Origin: Polynucleobacter sp. JS-Mosq-20-D10
GTDB lineage: Bacteria > Pseudomonadota > Gammaproteobacteria > Burkholderiales > Burkholderiaceae
Assembly: GCF_018687755.1 (NCBI RefSeq)
Contig: NZ_CP061305.1
Span: 619,099-683,098 of the forward strand
Length of the DNA: 64,000 nucleotides
Direction of reading: 5' to 3'
The notes under the pieces are model-generated. The model worked only from the letters and a program-made list of their open reading frames with translations, was not told the origin of the DNA and made no database searches. Numbering within the stretch: the first letter of the stretch is position 1; each line of letters begins with the position of its first letter. Made by a program: the position numbers and the translations under genes. Below are positions 8,076 through 17,790 of the stretch, piece by piece.

Positions 8076-9623
8076 TCAGCTCATGACGCCCACTTGCCAG
8101 GGCACGAATTCATAATCACCCAAACCCAATAATTCGCTTTTAGAAGCCTCTCCAGAGGCTGTCCTGAGAAAGAGTTCAAAAATGCGTTGTCCCATCTCTT
8201 GAACCGAAACCGTGCCATCTAAGATCTCACCGCAATTAATGTCCATGTCTTCAGTTAGTCTTTGATACATTGGTGTATTAGTAGCAAGCTTAATGCAAGG
8301 TGCTGGTTTAGAGCCAAACATGGAGCCGCGTCCCGTAGTGAAAGCAATTAGGTTTGCCCCACCTGCAATTTGACCGGTTGCTGAGACGGGATCAAAGCCA
8401 GGCGTATCCATAAATACAAAACCTTTGGCTGTGACTGGCTCTGCATATCGATAGACCTCCATCAGAGGTCCAGTACCGCCTTTCATAGAAGAGCCGAGTG
8501 ACTTTTCAAAGATGTTGGCAAGGCCACCAATTTGGTTGCCGGGACTCACTTGCCCATTGATCTGTACATCACGACCAACGGAGTACTCATCTTTCCACCA
8601 ACGAATCCGTTGAATCAGTTTTTCACCAATGGCTTTGCTTGCTGCACGACGGGTGAGGGTGTGCTCAACCCCATAAATCTCGGGTGTTTCGGAAAGAATA
8701 CCTGTGCCACCATGGCGCGACAAGATATCAATTGCAGCACCTAAGGCGGGGTTTGCAGTAATGGAAGAAAATCCATCTGATCCACCGCATTGCAAACCAA
8801 CACATAAATAGCTCGCAGAAACAGTTTGACGTTTTACTTTATTGGCTTCTGGAAGAAGTGCTTTGACAGCTTCAATGCCAGCTTCAATAGTTTTACGTGT
8901 GCCACCAGTTTCTTGCATGATGAAAGTATGCAAAGTAGAGTTTTCTTGCAATGCTTCTTGCTCCATCAATCCTTTCAACTGATTACGCTCGCAACCTAAG
9001 CCGATGATGAGAGCTGCAGCTAGGTTAGGATGTTGCGCGTAACCCGCCATCGTTCTGCGTAGCAGTTGCATTGGCTCACCACTCATCTCCATGCCGCAGC
9101 CGATACTGTGACTAAAGGCAGCTACACCATCGATATTGGGGTAGTCTTTCAACCTCTCGGGCGTGAACCAGTCAGCAATTTTATTGACCACCGTTGCAGA
9201 GCAATTGACGGTTGATAGAATGCCAATGAAATTACGCGTACCTACTTTTCCATTAGCGCGTACATAACCTTCAAATGTTGCACGCTCAGATTCTGGAAGA
9301 AGGTTAGTGGGCTTGTATTCACTGGCATAGGCATAGTCACGATCAAATTCACGAAACTCAGTGTTATGACTATGGACCATCATGCCAGCTTCAATATCAG
9401 CATTAGCAAAGCCCACAGTTACGTTGTATTTAAGGATAGGCTCACCCTTCAATATTTTCTTTGCGGCGATTTTGTAGCCGGCAGGTACTTGACTACGACT
9501 AGTCAAATTTTCGCTAGGGACGCTTTCACCAATGCCAATATCTATACGGGCAACAACAATATTATCGTTAGGATGTAGGCGAATAATTGGCCCAGCTAAT
9601 TTTTTTCCAGATGTTTCAATCAT
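8076..9623 (-). CDS. UxaA family dehydratase (altronate/galactarate dehydratase-like)
   Basis: A 515-residue protein with an N-terminal SAF domain (about residues 10-90, LHPNDNIVVARIDIGIGE) and the large UxaA/GarD catalytic domain. That domain shows HSIGCGME, IGLGCERNQL and CVGLQCGGSDGFSS, whose cysteines fit the iron-binding site of this family. Such enzymes dehydrate C6 sugar acids to 2-keto-3-deoxy acids. It sits 30 bases after a 3-hydroxyacyl-CoA dehydrogenase-like gene on the same strand, suggesting hydroxy-acid catabolism. Which sugar acid it uses cannot be decided here. Confidence 0.88.
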   Translation of the reverse strand: MIETSGKKLAGPIIRLHPNDNIVVARIDIGIGESVPSENLTSRSQVPAGYKIAAKKILKGEPILKYNVTVGFANADIEAGMMVHSHNTEFREFDRDYAYASEYKPTNLLPESERATFEGYVRANGKVGTRNFIGILSTVNCSATVVNKIADWFTPERLKDYPNIDGVAAFSHSIGCGMEMSGEPMQLLRRTMAGYAQHPNLAAALIIGLGCERNQLKGLMEQEALQENSTLHTFIMQETGGTRKTIEAGIEAVKALLPEANKVKRQTVSASYLCVGLQCGGSDGFSSITANPALGAAIDILSRHGGTGILSETPEIYGVEHTLTRRAASKAIGEKLIQRIRWWKDEYSVGRDVQINGQVSPGNQIGGLANIFEKSLGSSMKGGTGPLMEVYRYAEPVTAKGFVFMDTPGFDPVSATGQIAGGANLIAFTTGRGSMFGSKPAPCIKLATNTPMYQRLTEDMDINCGEILDGTVSVQEMGQRIFELFLRTASGEASKSELLGLGDYEFVPWQVGVMS

Positions 9624-9653
9624 TTAATACTTTCAATAGATATATTTTATTTG

Positions 9654-10592
9654 TTAGTCCATATTGAGTACATCAAAGGCTGCCCTCAACCTTTTTGAAT
9701 ACGAATGCGAGGTCTGCTCAATTTCTTCCGGGGTCCATTTTCTGAAGCCCTCGCCGGCCTTCATGCCAGTCTTTCCTTCCGCCATAAGTTGTACTACTTT
9801 TGGTGGCAAGGAGGTGACATTGGAGAGGGAGGGGTAGATTTCTCTTGCTGCATTTGCCATTCCGTCCCACCCTGAGATTTCTTTTTGGGTCATGGGCCCA
9901 ACGGCGGCATAGCGAAAACCAAAGCTAAAACGTACTGCATCATCAATGTCCTCTGGGCTTGCAATACCCTCTTGCACAAGTGATAGTGCTTCACGCATTA
10001 GTGCATGTTGAATCCGATTAGCTAAAAAACCAGGAATGTCTTTTTTAACCAGCACCGGTTTTTTGTTGATAGCTTTATAAATTTGGCACACTCTTTCAGA
10101 AAAAGCGGGATCCGTTTTTTCTCCCATCACAATCTCAACCAATGGAACAATCTCTGCCGGCATAAAGTAATGGGCTCCCATCATCCTGTTAGCAGTTTTC
10201 AGGCCGGCAGAGATTTTGGTGATTGGAAAGCCAGAGCTATTGCTACCGATCGGGATATCGGCCGGGACTTTGTCATCAAGGTAGGAAAAAATTTGTTGCT
10301 TTAATTCCAAATTTTCGGCAACGGTTTCAATCACCCAAGAGCATTTACTCCATGCCTCCCAACCTTCCATGGTAGTGCTCACTTGAGCCGCCTCGATGGT
10401 AGCAGCATCAAGCGAAGCATTTTCACCGTGCAAACCAATCTTGAAGGCTAGCTCAATGGCTTTCCTTAGGCAGTTACTGGACTTCTCTTTACTTCTTCCT
10501 AGAATCGCAACAGGGACGCTGTAAGAGATGAAGCCAGCTGCAATTCCTGCGGCCATGGTGCCGGTGCCGATAACGGCTACGTATTGACTCAT
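9654..10592 (-). CDS. 3-hydroxyacyl-CoA dehydrogenase family protein
   Basis: A 312-residue NAD-dependent dehydrogenase. The N-terminal Rossmann motif is GTGTMAAGIA (residues 9-18). The catalytic His is in GAHYFMP rather than the usual GTHFFNP, and the C-terminal domain follows KKDIPGFLANRIQHAL. The family includes 3-hydroxybutyryl-CoA, L-gulonate and carnitine dehydrogenases. The changed active-site loop and the neighbouring sugar-acid dehydratase make a free hydroxy acid at least as likely a substrate as a CoA ester. That is inference from context. Confidence 0.85.
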   Translation of the reverse strand: MSQYVAVIGTGTMAAGIAAGFISYSVPVAILGRSKEKSSNCLRKAIELAFKIGLHGENASLDAATIEAAQVSTTMEGWEAWSKCSWVIETVAENLELKQQIFSYLDDKVPADIPIGSNSSGFPITKISAGLKTANRMMGAHYFMPAEIVPLVEIVMGEKTDPAFSERVCQIYKAINKKPVLVKKDIPGFLANRIQHALMREALSLVQEGIASPEDIDDAVRFSFGFRYAAVGPMTQKEISGWDGMANAAREIYPSLSNVTSLPPKVVQLMAEGKTGMKAGEGFRKWTPEEIEQTSHSYSKRLRAAFDVLNMD

Positions 10593-10650
10593 ATTTTCAT
10601 CTTATGTATTTAGGTTGAGAGTATATGGATGGCAGTCGATACCCTTTTTA

Positions 10651-11352
10651 TTAACTACTGAGATCGAACACCAAGACCTCAGCATCTTTGGCATCACCAA
10701 TGAGTAGGCTTTTTTCATTCTCTATTAGTAGTGCGTCGCCACTTGTTAGAAGTATATCGTTGACCTGTAGAGAGCCTCTTATCAGATGTACATAGGTCTT
10801 ACGCTGTAAATCGAGATCCACTGTTTGGGACTGGTGACCATCAAAAAGACCAGCATATACCCGGGCATCCGCATGAATTTTGACAGCATTCCCCGATCCA
10901 TCTGGCGATGCAATCAAGCAGAGTTTGTTTTGCTTTTCTGAGGGCGGAATAGATTTTTGCTCATAGCTTGGCGGGATTTCCATGACATTGGGTTCTATCC
11001 ATATTTGGAGGAAGTGGGTAGTTTGATCATTGGCATGGTTGAACTCGCTATGGGTGACTCCAGTTCCGGCACTCATGCGTTGTACGTCACCAGGTGGAAT
11101 GCCTTTGATATTTCCCATGCTGTCTTCATGTGCTAATTCACCAGACAAAACATAGCTGATGATTTCCATGTTGCGGTGGCCGTGCTTCCCAAAACCCATG
11201 CCTGCTGCTACCCGATCCTCATTAATCACCCTTAAATTGCCCCAAGCCATAAATCGGGGGTCGTGATAGCCCGCAAAAGAGAAGGAATGGAAGCTTTTAA
11301 GCCAGCCATGATCGGCGTAGCCACGGTCTTGAGCTTTTCGGAGGGTTAGCAT
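10651..11352 (-). CDS. Pirin family protein (YhhW-like)
   Basis: A 233-residue bicupin. The metal ligands of the pirin N-terminal cupin are present: H57 and H59 (KHGHRNME), H101 and E103 (THSEFNH). The YhhW subgroup has quercetin 2,3-dioxygenase activity in vitro, and its role in vivo is unclear. The N-terminal LRKAQDRGYADHGWLKSFHSF stretch is typical of this subgroup. It is the first of three same-strand genes, with 58 bases before the next one. Confidence 0.92.
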   Translation of the reverse strand: MLTLRKAQDRGYADHGWLKSFHSFSFAGYHDPRFMAWGNLRVINEDRVAAGMGFGKHGHRNMEIISYVLSGELAHEDSMGNIKGIPPGDVQRMSAGTGVTHSEFNHANDQTTHFLQIWIEPNVMEIPPSYEQKSIPPSEKQNKLCLIASPDGSGNAVKIHADARVYAGLFDGHQSQTVDLDLQRKTYVHLIRGSLQVNDILLTSGDALLIENEKSLLIGDAKDAEVLVFDLSS

Positions 11353-11424
11353 GAGCAGAGTCTTTTCTGGAGGGCAATAAGCACATTATCATTAGCTTTT
11401 GACATATTTGCTGATTGGCCTTCC

Positions 11425-12831
11425 ATGGGAAGTATCAAACAAGACATTAAAGAAACCTATCTCGGACTATACGAGACTGCTCAGGAGAAGTTGGGTGATT
11501 TTGCTCAGTTCCTGAGAGAGGCTTGGCCTATCTTGGCCATTCTTTTGGTGATCTTGCTTGGAGTTTGGTGGTACGCCGATCCACCACCACCAAGACATGT
11601 GGTGATGGCAACTGGCCAGTCCGGCGGCTCCTATGACGTTTTAGGAAAAAAGTACGCTGCTTTTTTTGATAAAAAAGGTATTACTCTTGAATTGCTCCCA
11701 ACAAAGGGTGCCGAGGAAAATGTGGCGCACTTAGTTGATCGTCAGGATCCAGTTCAGGCCGCCTTCGTGCAAGCAGGCGCATTTAATCCTCATGAGGTTA
11801 CTGGGGTTGAGTCGCTTGGCACAATTTCTTATGACCCAATTTGGTTATTTTATCGTGGTCCAGAGATTAAGGTGGATGATTTTCAGTCCATTAAAGCTCG
11901 CGCCACTTTCTTTCTGAATTCCAGAATGTCAGTTGGTTTGAAGGGGAGCGGAACTTATGCTCAAGCAATGCATATCCTAAAAGCGAATGGCTTTGAGGAA
12001 GGATCTCATTTTCTAAATCTCTCTAATACTCAATCGGTTGACGCTTTGCAAAAAGGCGAGATCGATGCGGTGTTCATTGTGGATGCTTATGAAGCCCCGA
12101 ATGTCCAGAAATTACTAAAGGATCCCAACTTACATTTAGTTGCCTTTGATCGAGCTGAGGCGTATGCGCGGTTGCTGCCATATATGCAAATACTGAATGT
12201 CCCTGCAGGTGCATTTAGCTTGGCGCGGAACTTTCCTCCTAGAGATATTAAGTTGATGGCTTCAACTACCAATTTATTGATCGATGACAGAATGCATCCG
12301 GCGCTCCAATTTTTATTTTTAGAAGCTGCACGCGAGATTAACGGTCAAGCAAGCTTCTTTGCAGAGCATGGCGAATTCCCTTCTTTTAAAAATACAGGAC
12401 TTGCACAAAGCCCTGTGGCCTTGCATTATGAAAAAAATGGCTCGCCATTATTAATGCTCTATTTCCCTTTTTGGTTAGCAGAACTGATCAATCGCTTGAT
12501 TTTTGTATTGCTGCCATTTTGTGCTGTGGCATATCCTGTCTTACTGACTTTGCCGGGCTATCGTAATAAACGCATGAAGCGAAAAATTGATAAGTTGTAT
12601 GGCACTCTAAAGAGCTACGAGCAAGAGTTAACTGAAAATTTTCTGCCAGAAGTGAAGAACGAGTATCTGATGAAGTTGGATTTACTAGAGTACCAGGCAC
12701 TACAGTTAAAAGTCTCTAAAAGTATGTCTAGCGATTATTACGCCTTACGCACCAGCATAGACTATGTTCGCAACTGCCTAAATCGGGGTGTTCATCCATA
12801 CAAATCTCAGGAGAATGCTGCTGGCGTATAG
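11425..12831 (+). CDS. TAXI family TRAP-type solute receptor, membrane anchored
   Basis: A 468-residue protein. A hydrophobic segment at about residues 34-51 anchors the N-terminus. The TAXI receptor domain follows (ATGQSGGSYDVLGKKYAAFF, then LKGSGTYAQAM and VDALQKGEIDAVF). A second membrane segment lies at about 350-375, with a basic, probably cytosolic tail after it. TAXI proteins normally deliver substrate to a fused DctQM TRAP permease, but none is encoded nearby. The two anchors make this a tethered, not free, periplasmic receptor. It is followed after 29 bases by a DUF3422 gene. Confidence 0.87.
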   Translation: MGSIKQDIKETYLGLYETAQEKLGDFAQFLREAWPILAILLVILLGVWWYADPPPPRHVVMATGQSGGSYDVLGKKYAAFFDKKGITLELLPTKGAEENVAHLVDRQDPVQAAFVQAGAFNPHEVTGVESLGTISYDPIWLFYRGPEIKVDDFQSIKARATFFLNSRMSVGLKGSGTYAQAMHILKANGFEEGSHFLNLSNTQSVDALQKGEIDAVFIVDAYEAPNVQKLLKDPNLHLVAFDRAEAYARLLPYMQILNVPAGAFSLARNFPPRDIKLMASTTNLLIDDRMHPALQFLFLEAAREINGQASFFAEHGEFPSFKNTGLAQSPVALHYEKNGSPLLMLYFPFWLAELINRLIFVLLPFCAVAYPVLLTLPGYRNKRMKRKIDKLYGTLKSYEQELTENFLPEVKNEYLMKLDLLEYQALQLKVSKSMSSDYYALRTSIDYVRNCLNRGVHPYKSQENAAGV

Positions 12832-12860
12832 TTTAAGCGTAGCCATCTAAATCAAGCCCC

Positions 12861-14216
12861 ATGAAACCTTACGACCATCCCGCTCGAAAACAATTGCACG
12901 AAGAAGTGCATGCGCGCCCACCCATTGCGCTCTGGCCAAATGAAAGAGTGTTATCACAATCTTTTTTGCTTGATGCAAGTTCTCGTCAGACTCAAATTGA
13001 GTGGATTCAAAAGCTTAGCGTCGCCTTAGGCATTTCTAATGATCATCAGCAGGATCACTCCTTTAAGATGTTGACCCTGGCGCCGGAGCCAGAGAGGGTG
13101 TTGATTAAATGGGAGTTGCATGGCGAGTTTGCAACCATTGCGGCCATTACACGTAATCCCATCAAAATCACTGGACCGTTACTGGAGTCACGCCTCGCTC
13201 TGGAAAAGAGTTTGGATGTATTACTTCAAAGCTTGGGCTGCCCAACTATTGTTGAGGCTGGCGGCGAAAGAATTTCTGCGTTAGATCTCGCATTTGAGCA
13301 TCGCACCCTCTTTACAGAAGCTCAAGAGGTATCTTCCATCTTTAGCGGGAATACCGTACTAGGTAGTTACATCTTATCGAGCAAGAAGGCTCAGTTATGG
13401 ACAGATTTACGCTTAGATGAAGATGGCTTTATTTCTTACTTTATTCCCCACGATATTTTGGGATCACGGCAGGCTGGTCGTGTTGCGCGTGCAATTGCTG
13501 AAGCTGAAACTTATCGGATGGCGGCTATGATTGCTTTTCCGGTAGCGAAGAGCCTTTCTATGCCACTCAGAACCGCAGAGTCGGAATTGGCGGATTTATC
13601 TAAAAACATTTCTCAATTGCAAACTGAGTCAGGGGTACATACCGAAAAAGATGGCCAGTTTTTAGGTGAACTCTCTAATCTAGCCTCACGAGCCGAGCAA
13701 TGGATTTCCGGATACGGACTGCGCTTTACCGCATCTGAGGCTTATAGCCAATTACTGAATAAAAACCTATACGAGCTAGCAGAGTCTGCGATTCCGGGCG
13801 TGCAATCCCTCTCCGAGTTTATGGATCGACGTTTTCAGCCGGCGATGGGAACCTGTATTTGGACTCAACGTAGATTAAAAGAATTATCTGACCGAATCTC
13901 AAGGACAACTCAAACTTTGAGAACGCGTATTGAATTTGTAAATGAAGAGCAGACACAAAAATTACTGGCTAGCATGGATCAACGAGCCCGCTTGCAATTA
14001 CGATTACAAGAAACCGTGGAGAGTCTATCCGTACTGGTATTGACTTACTATGCAGTGAGTTTGCTCGCCTATATAGCTAAAGGTGGCAAAGAGGCTGGTC
14101 TTGCTATTCATCCAGAAATTATTGCCGCTATCGCCGCCCCAGTAGTGGCGATTACTTTCTTGTTTATCAGCAATCGAAGACGCAAGCGAATCATGGAGAT
14201 GGGTAAATCGCTGTAG
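12861..14216 (+). CDS. DUF3422 family membrane protein
   Basis: A 451-residue protein of a conserved family of unknown function in Proteobacteria, recognised by the N-terminal HPARKQLHEEVHARPP. The body is soluble and rich in predicted helices. Two hydrophobic segments near the C-terminus (about residues 390-408 and 418-436) give a hairpin membrane anchor, followed by a basic end. It is probably co-transcribed with the upstream TAXI receptor. No function can be assigned. Confidence 0.88.
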   Translation: MKPYDHPARKQLHEEVHARPPIALWPNERVLSQSFLLDASSRQTQIEWIQKLSVALGISNDHQQDHSFKMLTLAPEPERVLIKWELHGEFATIAAITRNPIKITGPLLESRLALEKSLDVLLQSLGCPTIVEAGGERISALDLAFEHRTLFTEAQEVSSIFSGNTVLGSYILSSKKAQLWTDLRLDEDGFISYFIPHDILGSRQAGRVARAIAEAETYRMAAMIAFPVAKSLSMPLRTAESELADLSKNISQLQTESGVHTEKDGQFLGELSNLASRAEQWISGYGLRFTASEAYSQLLNKNLYELAESAIPGVQSLSEFMDRRFQPAMGTCIWTQRRLKELSDRISRTTQTLRTRIEFVNEEQTQKLLASMDQRARLQLRLQETVESLSVLVLTYYAVSLLAYIAKGGKEAGLAIHPEIIAAIAAPVVAITFLFISNRRRKRIMEMGKSL

Positions 14217-14220
14217 ATAT

Positions 14221-14250
14221 TAAAAAAAGAGGTCGAGGCCTCTTTTTTTA
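14221..14250. terminator. Bidirectional intrinsic terminator
   Basis: A perfect inverted repeat with 12-base arms, TAAAAAAAGAGG and CCTCTTTTTTTA, around a 6-base loop. It lies between the convergent DUF3422 and fccB genes and carries a T-run in both directions. Confidence 0.9.
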
Positions 14251-14266
14251 ATGAGCGTAAATACTT

Positions 14267-15544
14267 TTAACCCAAGCTATCTGCCCAGATGTTATGCGCC
14301 CAGCCCCAAGCATAAATACCCTCAAGAATAGAAGGTGCAGGTGATAAGCCTCCAGAACCAGGAACGGTCTTGAATGTTTTTTCTGCGGCATTGTATTGAT
14401 GGACGCTGGCAACGTGCACGACTTCTCGGTTATTCACAAAGCTGTAGCAGGTATTTGTCAGAACTGGCGCTGGATTGATTTCCCAGCCATTCAATTCTGC
14501 AACGATTGCTGCTGCTGCGACTTTGGCATGTTGATTAGCCATGTGACCAGATTTAGGCATTAACGGTGCAATCTGAATCGCGTCACCTAGCACATGAATA
14601 TCTTTGCGTGCTGTTGATTCAAAGTTGAGGAAGTTGACATTCGCCCAGCGACCATTGGAATTCGCTAATCCGGTTTTGATGGCGATTTCACCAGCAGCCA
14701 TTTGCGGTAAGACATTCAATACATCAGCCTTCACATCATCTTCAACTTCGAGTCTGAGTGTTTTGGTTTTCGCATCAACGCCAACTACATTGCTCTTCGG
14801 ACGGTACTCAATCATTCCAGCATATTGCTCAGCCCAAACTTTCTTGAACAAGGCGCCCTTGGAAACTACATCTTGGTTGGCATCTAAAATCAATACCTTG
14901 CCCTTAGGATTGTGCTGCTGAAGATAGTTTGCTACCTGACATGCACGCTCATAGGGTCCAGGAGGGCAACGATAAGGAGCTTCTGGGATGCTGATTGCAA
15001 AAGTACCGCCTTCACGCATAGCAGCGAGTTGCTTGTGTAAGGCAACAGTCTCTGGACCGGCTTTCCAAGCTTGTAGCGTTACACCTTCTTTATTGGCTTG
15101 AGCAAGGCCTTCAATGCTTTTAAAGTTCATTGAGACACCTGGAGACACAATGGCTTTGTCGTAGCGCAAAGTTTTTCCGGAAGCGAGTGTCACCGTCTTT
15201 TTATCTGGATCAATGCTACTGACGCTATCTTGAATAATCTTGATCCCATGGCGCTTGCTGAGGGTGTCATATGGTGAGGTAATTTCAGCGATCGTACGTG
15301 ATCCGCCGATGACCAAATTAGACATTGGGCAGGAGACAAAGGAGGTGTTGGGCTCAATCAGAGTCACTCTAGCGGTGTTATTGGAGAAGAGTCGCAAGTA
15401 TTTAGCGGCGGTAGCGCCACCATATCCGCCACCAATGACTAAGATTTCTGCTTTTTGTAAATTAGCCGCTTTAGTTTGGCTTGAAAGACCTGCAAGCAGA
15501 CCAACTGCTGCAGCACTCTGACCTATAAAATGTCGACGATCCAT
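14267..15544 (-). CDS. fccB: Flavocytochrome c sulfide dehydrogenase, flavoprotein subunit
   Basis: A 425-residue FAD protein with a twin-arginine signal (DRRHFIGQSAA, residues 2-12). The FAD motif VIGGGYGGA is at 36-44. Conserved cysteines of the FccB/SoxF family are visible: C72 in FVSCPMSN (the position used for FAD attachment in FccB), one in APYRCPPG and one in NTCYSF near the C-terminus. It oxidises sulfide in the periplasm and passes electrons to its cytochrome subunit, encoded 9 bases upstream. Related enzymes may act on other sulfur compounds. Confidence 0.88.
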   Translation of the reverse strand: MDRRHFIGQSAAAVGLLAGLSSQTKAANLQKAEILVIGGGYGGATAAKYLRLFSNNTARVTLIEPNTSFVSCPMSNLVIGGSRTIAEITSPYDTLSKRHGIKIIQDSVSSIDPDKKTVTLASGKTLRYDKAIVSPGVSMNFKSIEGLAQANKEGVTLQAWKAGPETVALHKQLAAMREGGTFAISIPEAPYRCPPGPYERACQVANYLQQHNPKGKVLILDANQDVVSKGALFKKVWAEQYAGMIEYRPKSNVVGVDAKTKTLRLEVEDDVKADVLNVLPQMAAGEIAIKTGLANSNGRWANVNFLNFESTARKDIHVLGDAIQIAPLMPKSGHMANQHAKVAAAAIVAELNGWEINPAPVLTNTCYSFVNNREVVHVASVHQYNAAEKTFKTVPGSGGLSPAPSILEGIYAWGWAHNIWADSLG

Positions 15545-15553
15545 AGCGCCTCC

Positions 15554-15883
15554 TTATTGTTTCTTGCCAAGTTGATTGGCAATAGTGGTGAGTTGTTCGT
15601 CGGAATAGCCTTTAGCTAGTTGAGGCATGATGGTGCCTTCTAATGCTCCAGACTTATAAGCTTTTAGCTTGGCGAGCATTTGTTCGCTAGTGAGATTATT
15701 AATTAGTGGCATGCCGCCATCCACAACGCCTTTGCCATCTGTACCGTGGCAATTGGCGCAGGTAGCAGCAAGTCCACGTTTATATAGTTGGTCAGCGTTT
15801 TGGGCAAAGCCGAGTCCGCTCCACTGGCTCAGGCCAATGAGGGCGCTAGTCACCAAAATGGGTTTTATATACTTCACTTGCAT
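15554..15883 (-). CDS. fccA: Class I cytochrome c, sulfide dehydrogenase subunit
   Basis: A 109-residue monohaem cytochrome c. It has a Sec signal peptide (about residues 1-27, ending GFAQ), the haem site CANCH at 42-46 and the probable axial Met86 in GTIMPQL. FccA takes electrons from the FccB flavoprotein. It is the first gene of the pair, with the SD-like GGAG nine bases before the ATG. The single haem matches the short FccA variants rather than the dihaem form. Confidence 0.87.
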   Translation of the reverse strand: MQVKYIKPILVTSALIGLSQWSGLGFAQNADQLYKRGLAATCANCHGTDGKGVVDGGMPLINNLTSEQMLAKLKAYKSGALEGTIMPQLAKGYSDEQLTTIANQLGKKQ

Positions 15884-16068
15884 AGGGATTATCTCCGTCT
15901 TACATACAACCGTTCTTAGGATACTGCTGATGAACTCTATCTTAATCAGATGGGGATGGGATTAGTGGTTTTACTTAGACTGATTTTCAATAAGCTCAGA
16001 ACCAAAAATGAGGGTATCGACCTTGTTAGTTTTTTAGTATTCCACTCCAAGACCTATAAACTAGCAAT

Positions 16069-17790
16069 ATGCAAGGCTCATTTACCTACCGAAATGCCAT
16101 TTTCATCCTACTGCTAGGTGTATTTACCTACCTATATGGTTTAGATAGTCGCTTTGCTCCGAAGAATGGGGATGAATATCCCTATATGCATATTGTCCGA
16201 ATGACCGCGGATGCTGGGGCTTGGTTACCGCTTCAGTCCGAAATGGATGGCATTAAAAATACTAAGCCTCCCTTGGTGTTTTGGGAGGGTATTGCTAGTA
16301 CCGCCTGGGGAAGCGACTGGACACTCTTCTCGCTGCGTTGGCCCAGTGTTATATATACCGGCTTAACCGCATTTTTCTTATTTTTGGCTGTCTCTCGCTT
16401 TAGCGGTAGGCGGCAGACTGGCTTATTGGCGGCTTTAGTATGGCTTTCCTTTTTTGCAACTTACCGCTACGGACGTCCGTTCCTGACAGACCCCCCCGAA
16501 GTATTTTGGCTAAGCTTGCCCTTTTTTGCACTCTTATATTGGGGTAAAGCCGCTTTTGATTCAAAGTTTTTCTTTCCTGTATTGGCAGGTGCCTCTTTTG
16601 GTATGGCCTTGCTGTCAAAGTCTTTTGCCTACATCGTTCCCGCTGCATTTGCTTTGGGCTTGTTTTACTGGCGCTGGCGTGAATGGAATATCCCCAAGGT
16701 CTTATTGCAAGACCTATACAAAGTCTTATTGATTGCAGTTCTAGCTTTGGGCGTATTTGCGCTGTGGTTTGCGCTAGATCCTTTCCCTGAAGCAGTTTGG
16801 AAAGAATTTGTTCTAGGTGAGAATGCTGGTAAGTTTCAAGCGCGCAGCTCTAACTATTTATTAGATTTAGTGCGGGGTGGCGATAGTGTTTGGATGCTGG
16901 CTTTAACGACTTTGGCTAATGCCGGACTATTTATCTTCGTGTTGATTTCTGCATTGATTCAATGTTGGCGAGAGCGGCGTTTTATGTCTCTTGAAGAGAG
17001 CCTTTTACTGCTGTTAGTCTTAGCCTTTTTTATTGTGTTTAGTTTGCCAAGTCAGCGCTCGGGGCGATATCTACTTCCAGTGATGCCAGCATTTGCTACT
17101 GTGATCGCATTGCATTGGGATCGATTGCCTGCATGGGGATTTCGGGTTGCATTGCTACTGCAGTTGCTATTACTTGTTGCGCTTGTTTGGGTAGGTGGTA
17201 ATTTACAGCTGTCAAACTTCCTGGGCCAGTCCGGCATCTGGAGTTATTCCCCTTGGCATTGGGTTTTTATGGGAGCCGCGATAGCACTAGTAATGCTTGG
17301 TATATTGAATCGCAATCGAAGTAAGGCAATCGCTTTAGCGGGCTGCTTTCTTTGCTATTGCGCACTTACTAGTGGCTTATCACCTCTCGAGGGTTCCTTG
17401 GGTCGGTACTCGCAAGCGACTATTCAAGACCTTGCCGGAAAAGATGTTTGGGTACCTTGCGACTATCGCGCTAAGGATGAAGAGTATCGACTCTTATTAC
17501 CTGGGGCAATATTGCATGGCTATTTTGCGAAGGATGCCAGTCAAATTGATTTGCTAACTAAAAGTTACCCACTGGTAGCGGTGCAGTCAGCTATTGGTGT
17601 AGAGCCCGCGCTATGTGACTCTTGCAAGATAGTGGGTAAGCGAATGGAGATGCGAGCGCGCCATTCTGATGCAGAAATTCAGGCGATACTCAAGGGTCAA
17701 ATTGGAGAGCACCTGTTTGTGAATGAATATTTAATTTCTACTCCCACAAAAATTGCATTGCCATTAGTGGGTAAGGATGCTTGTCGATGA
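16069..17790 (+). CDS. Glycosyltransferase family 39 membrane protein (ArnT-like)
   Basis: A 573-residue polytopic membrane protein with about 11-12 hydrophobic segments. The first periplasmic loop carries the acidic motif NGDEYPY, and NTKPPLVFWEG matches the ArnT/PMT family of enzymes that move sugars from polyprenyl-phosphate donors. The target is unknown (lipid A, protein or another glycan). Its stop overlaps the next start (ATGA), so it heads a three-gene operon with a sialidase-like protein and a small membrane protein. A TATAAA box lies only 8 bases before the ATG. Confidence 0.88.
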   Translation: MQGSFTYRNAIFILLLGVFTYLYGLDSRFAPKNGDEYPYMHIVRMTADAGAWLPLQSEMDGIKNTKPPLVFWEGIASTAWGSDWTLFSLRWPSVIYTGLTAFFLFLAVSRFSGRRQTGLLAALVWLSFFATYRYGRPFLTDPPEVFWLSLPFFALLYWGKAAFDSKFFFPVLAGASFGMALLSKSFAYIVPAAFALGLFYWRWREWNIPKVLLQDLYKVLLIAVLALGVFALWFALDPFPEAVWKEFVLGENAGKFQARSSNYLLDLVRGGDSVWMLALTTLANAGLFIFVLISALIQCWRERRFMSLEESLLLLLVLAFFIVFSLPSQRSGRYLLPVMPAFATVIALHWDRLPAWGFRVALLLQLLLLVALVWVGGNLQLSNFLGQSGIWSYSPWHWVFMGAAIALVMLGILNRNRSKAIALAGCFLCYCALTSGLSPLEGSLGRYSQATIQDLAGKDVWVPCDYRAKDEEYRLLLPGAILHGYFAKDASQIDLLTKSYPLVAVQSAIGVEPALCDSCKIVGKRMEMRARHSDAEIQAILKGQIGEHLFVNEYLISTPTKIALPLVGKDACR

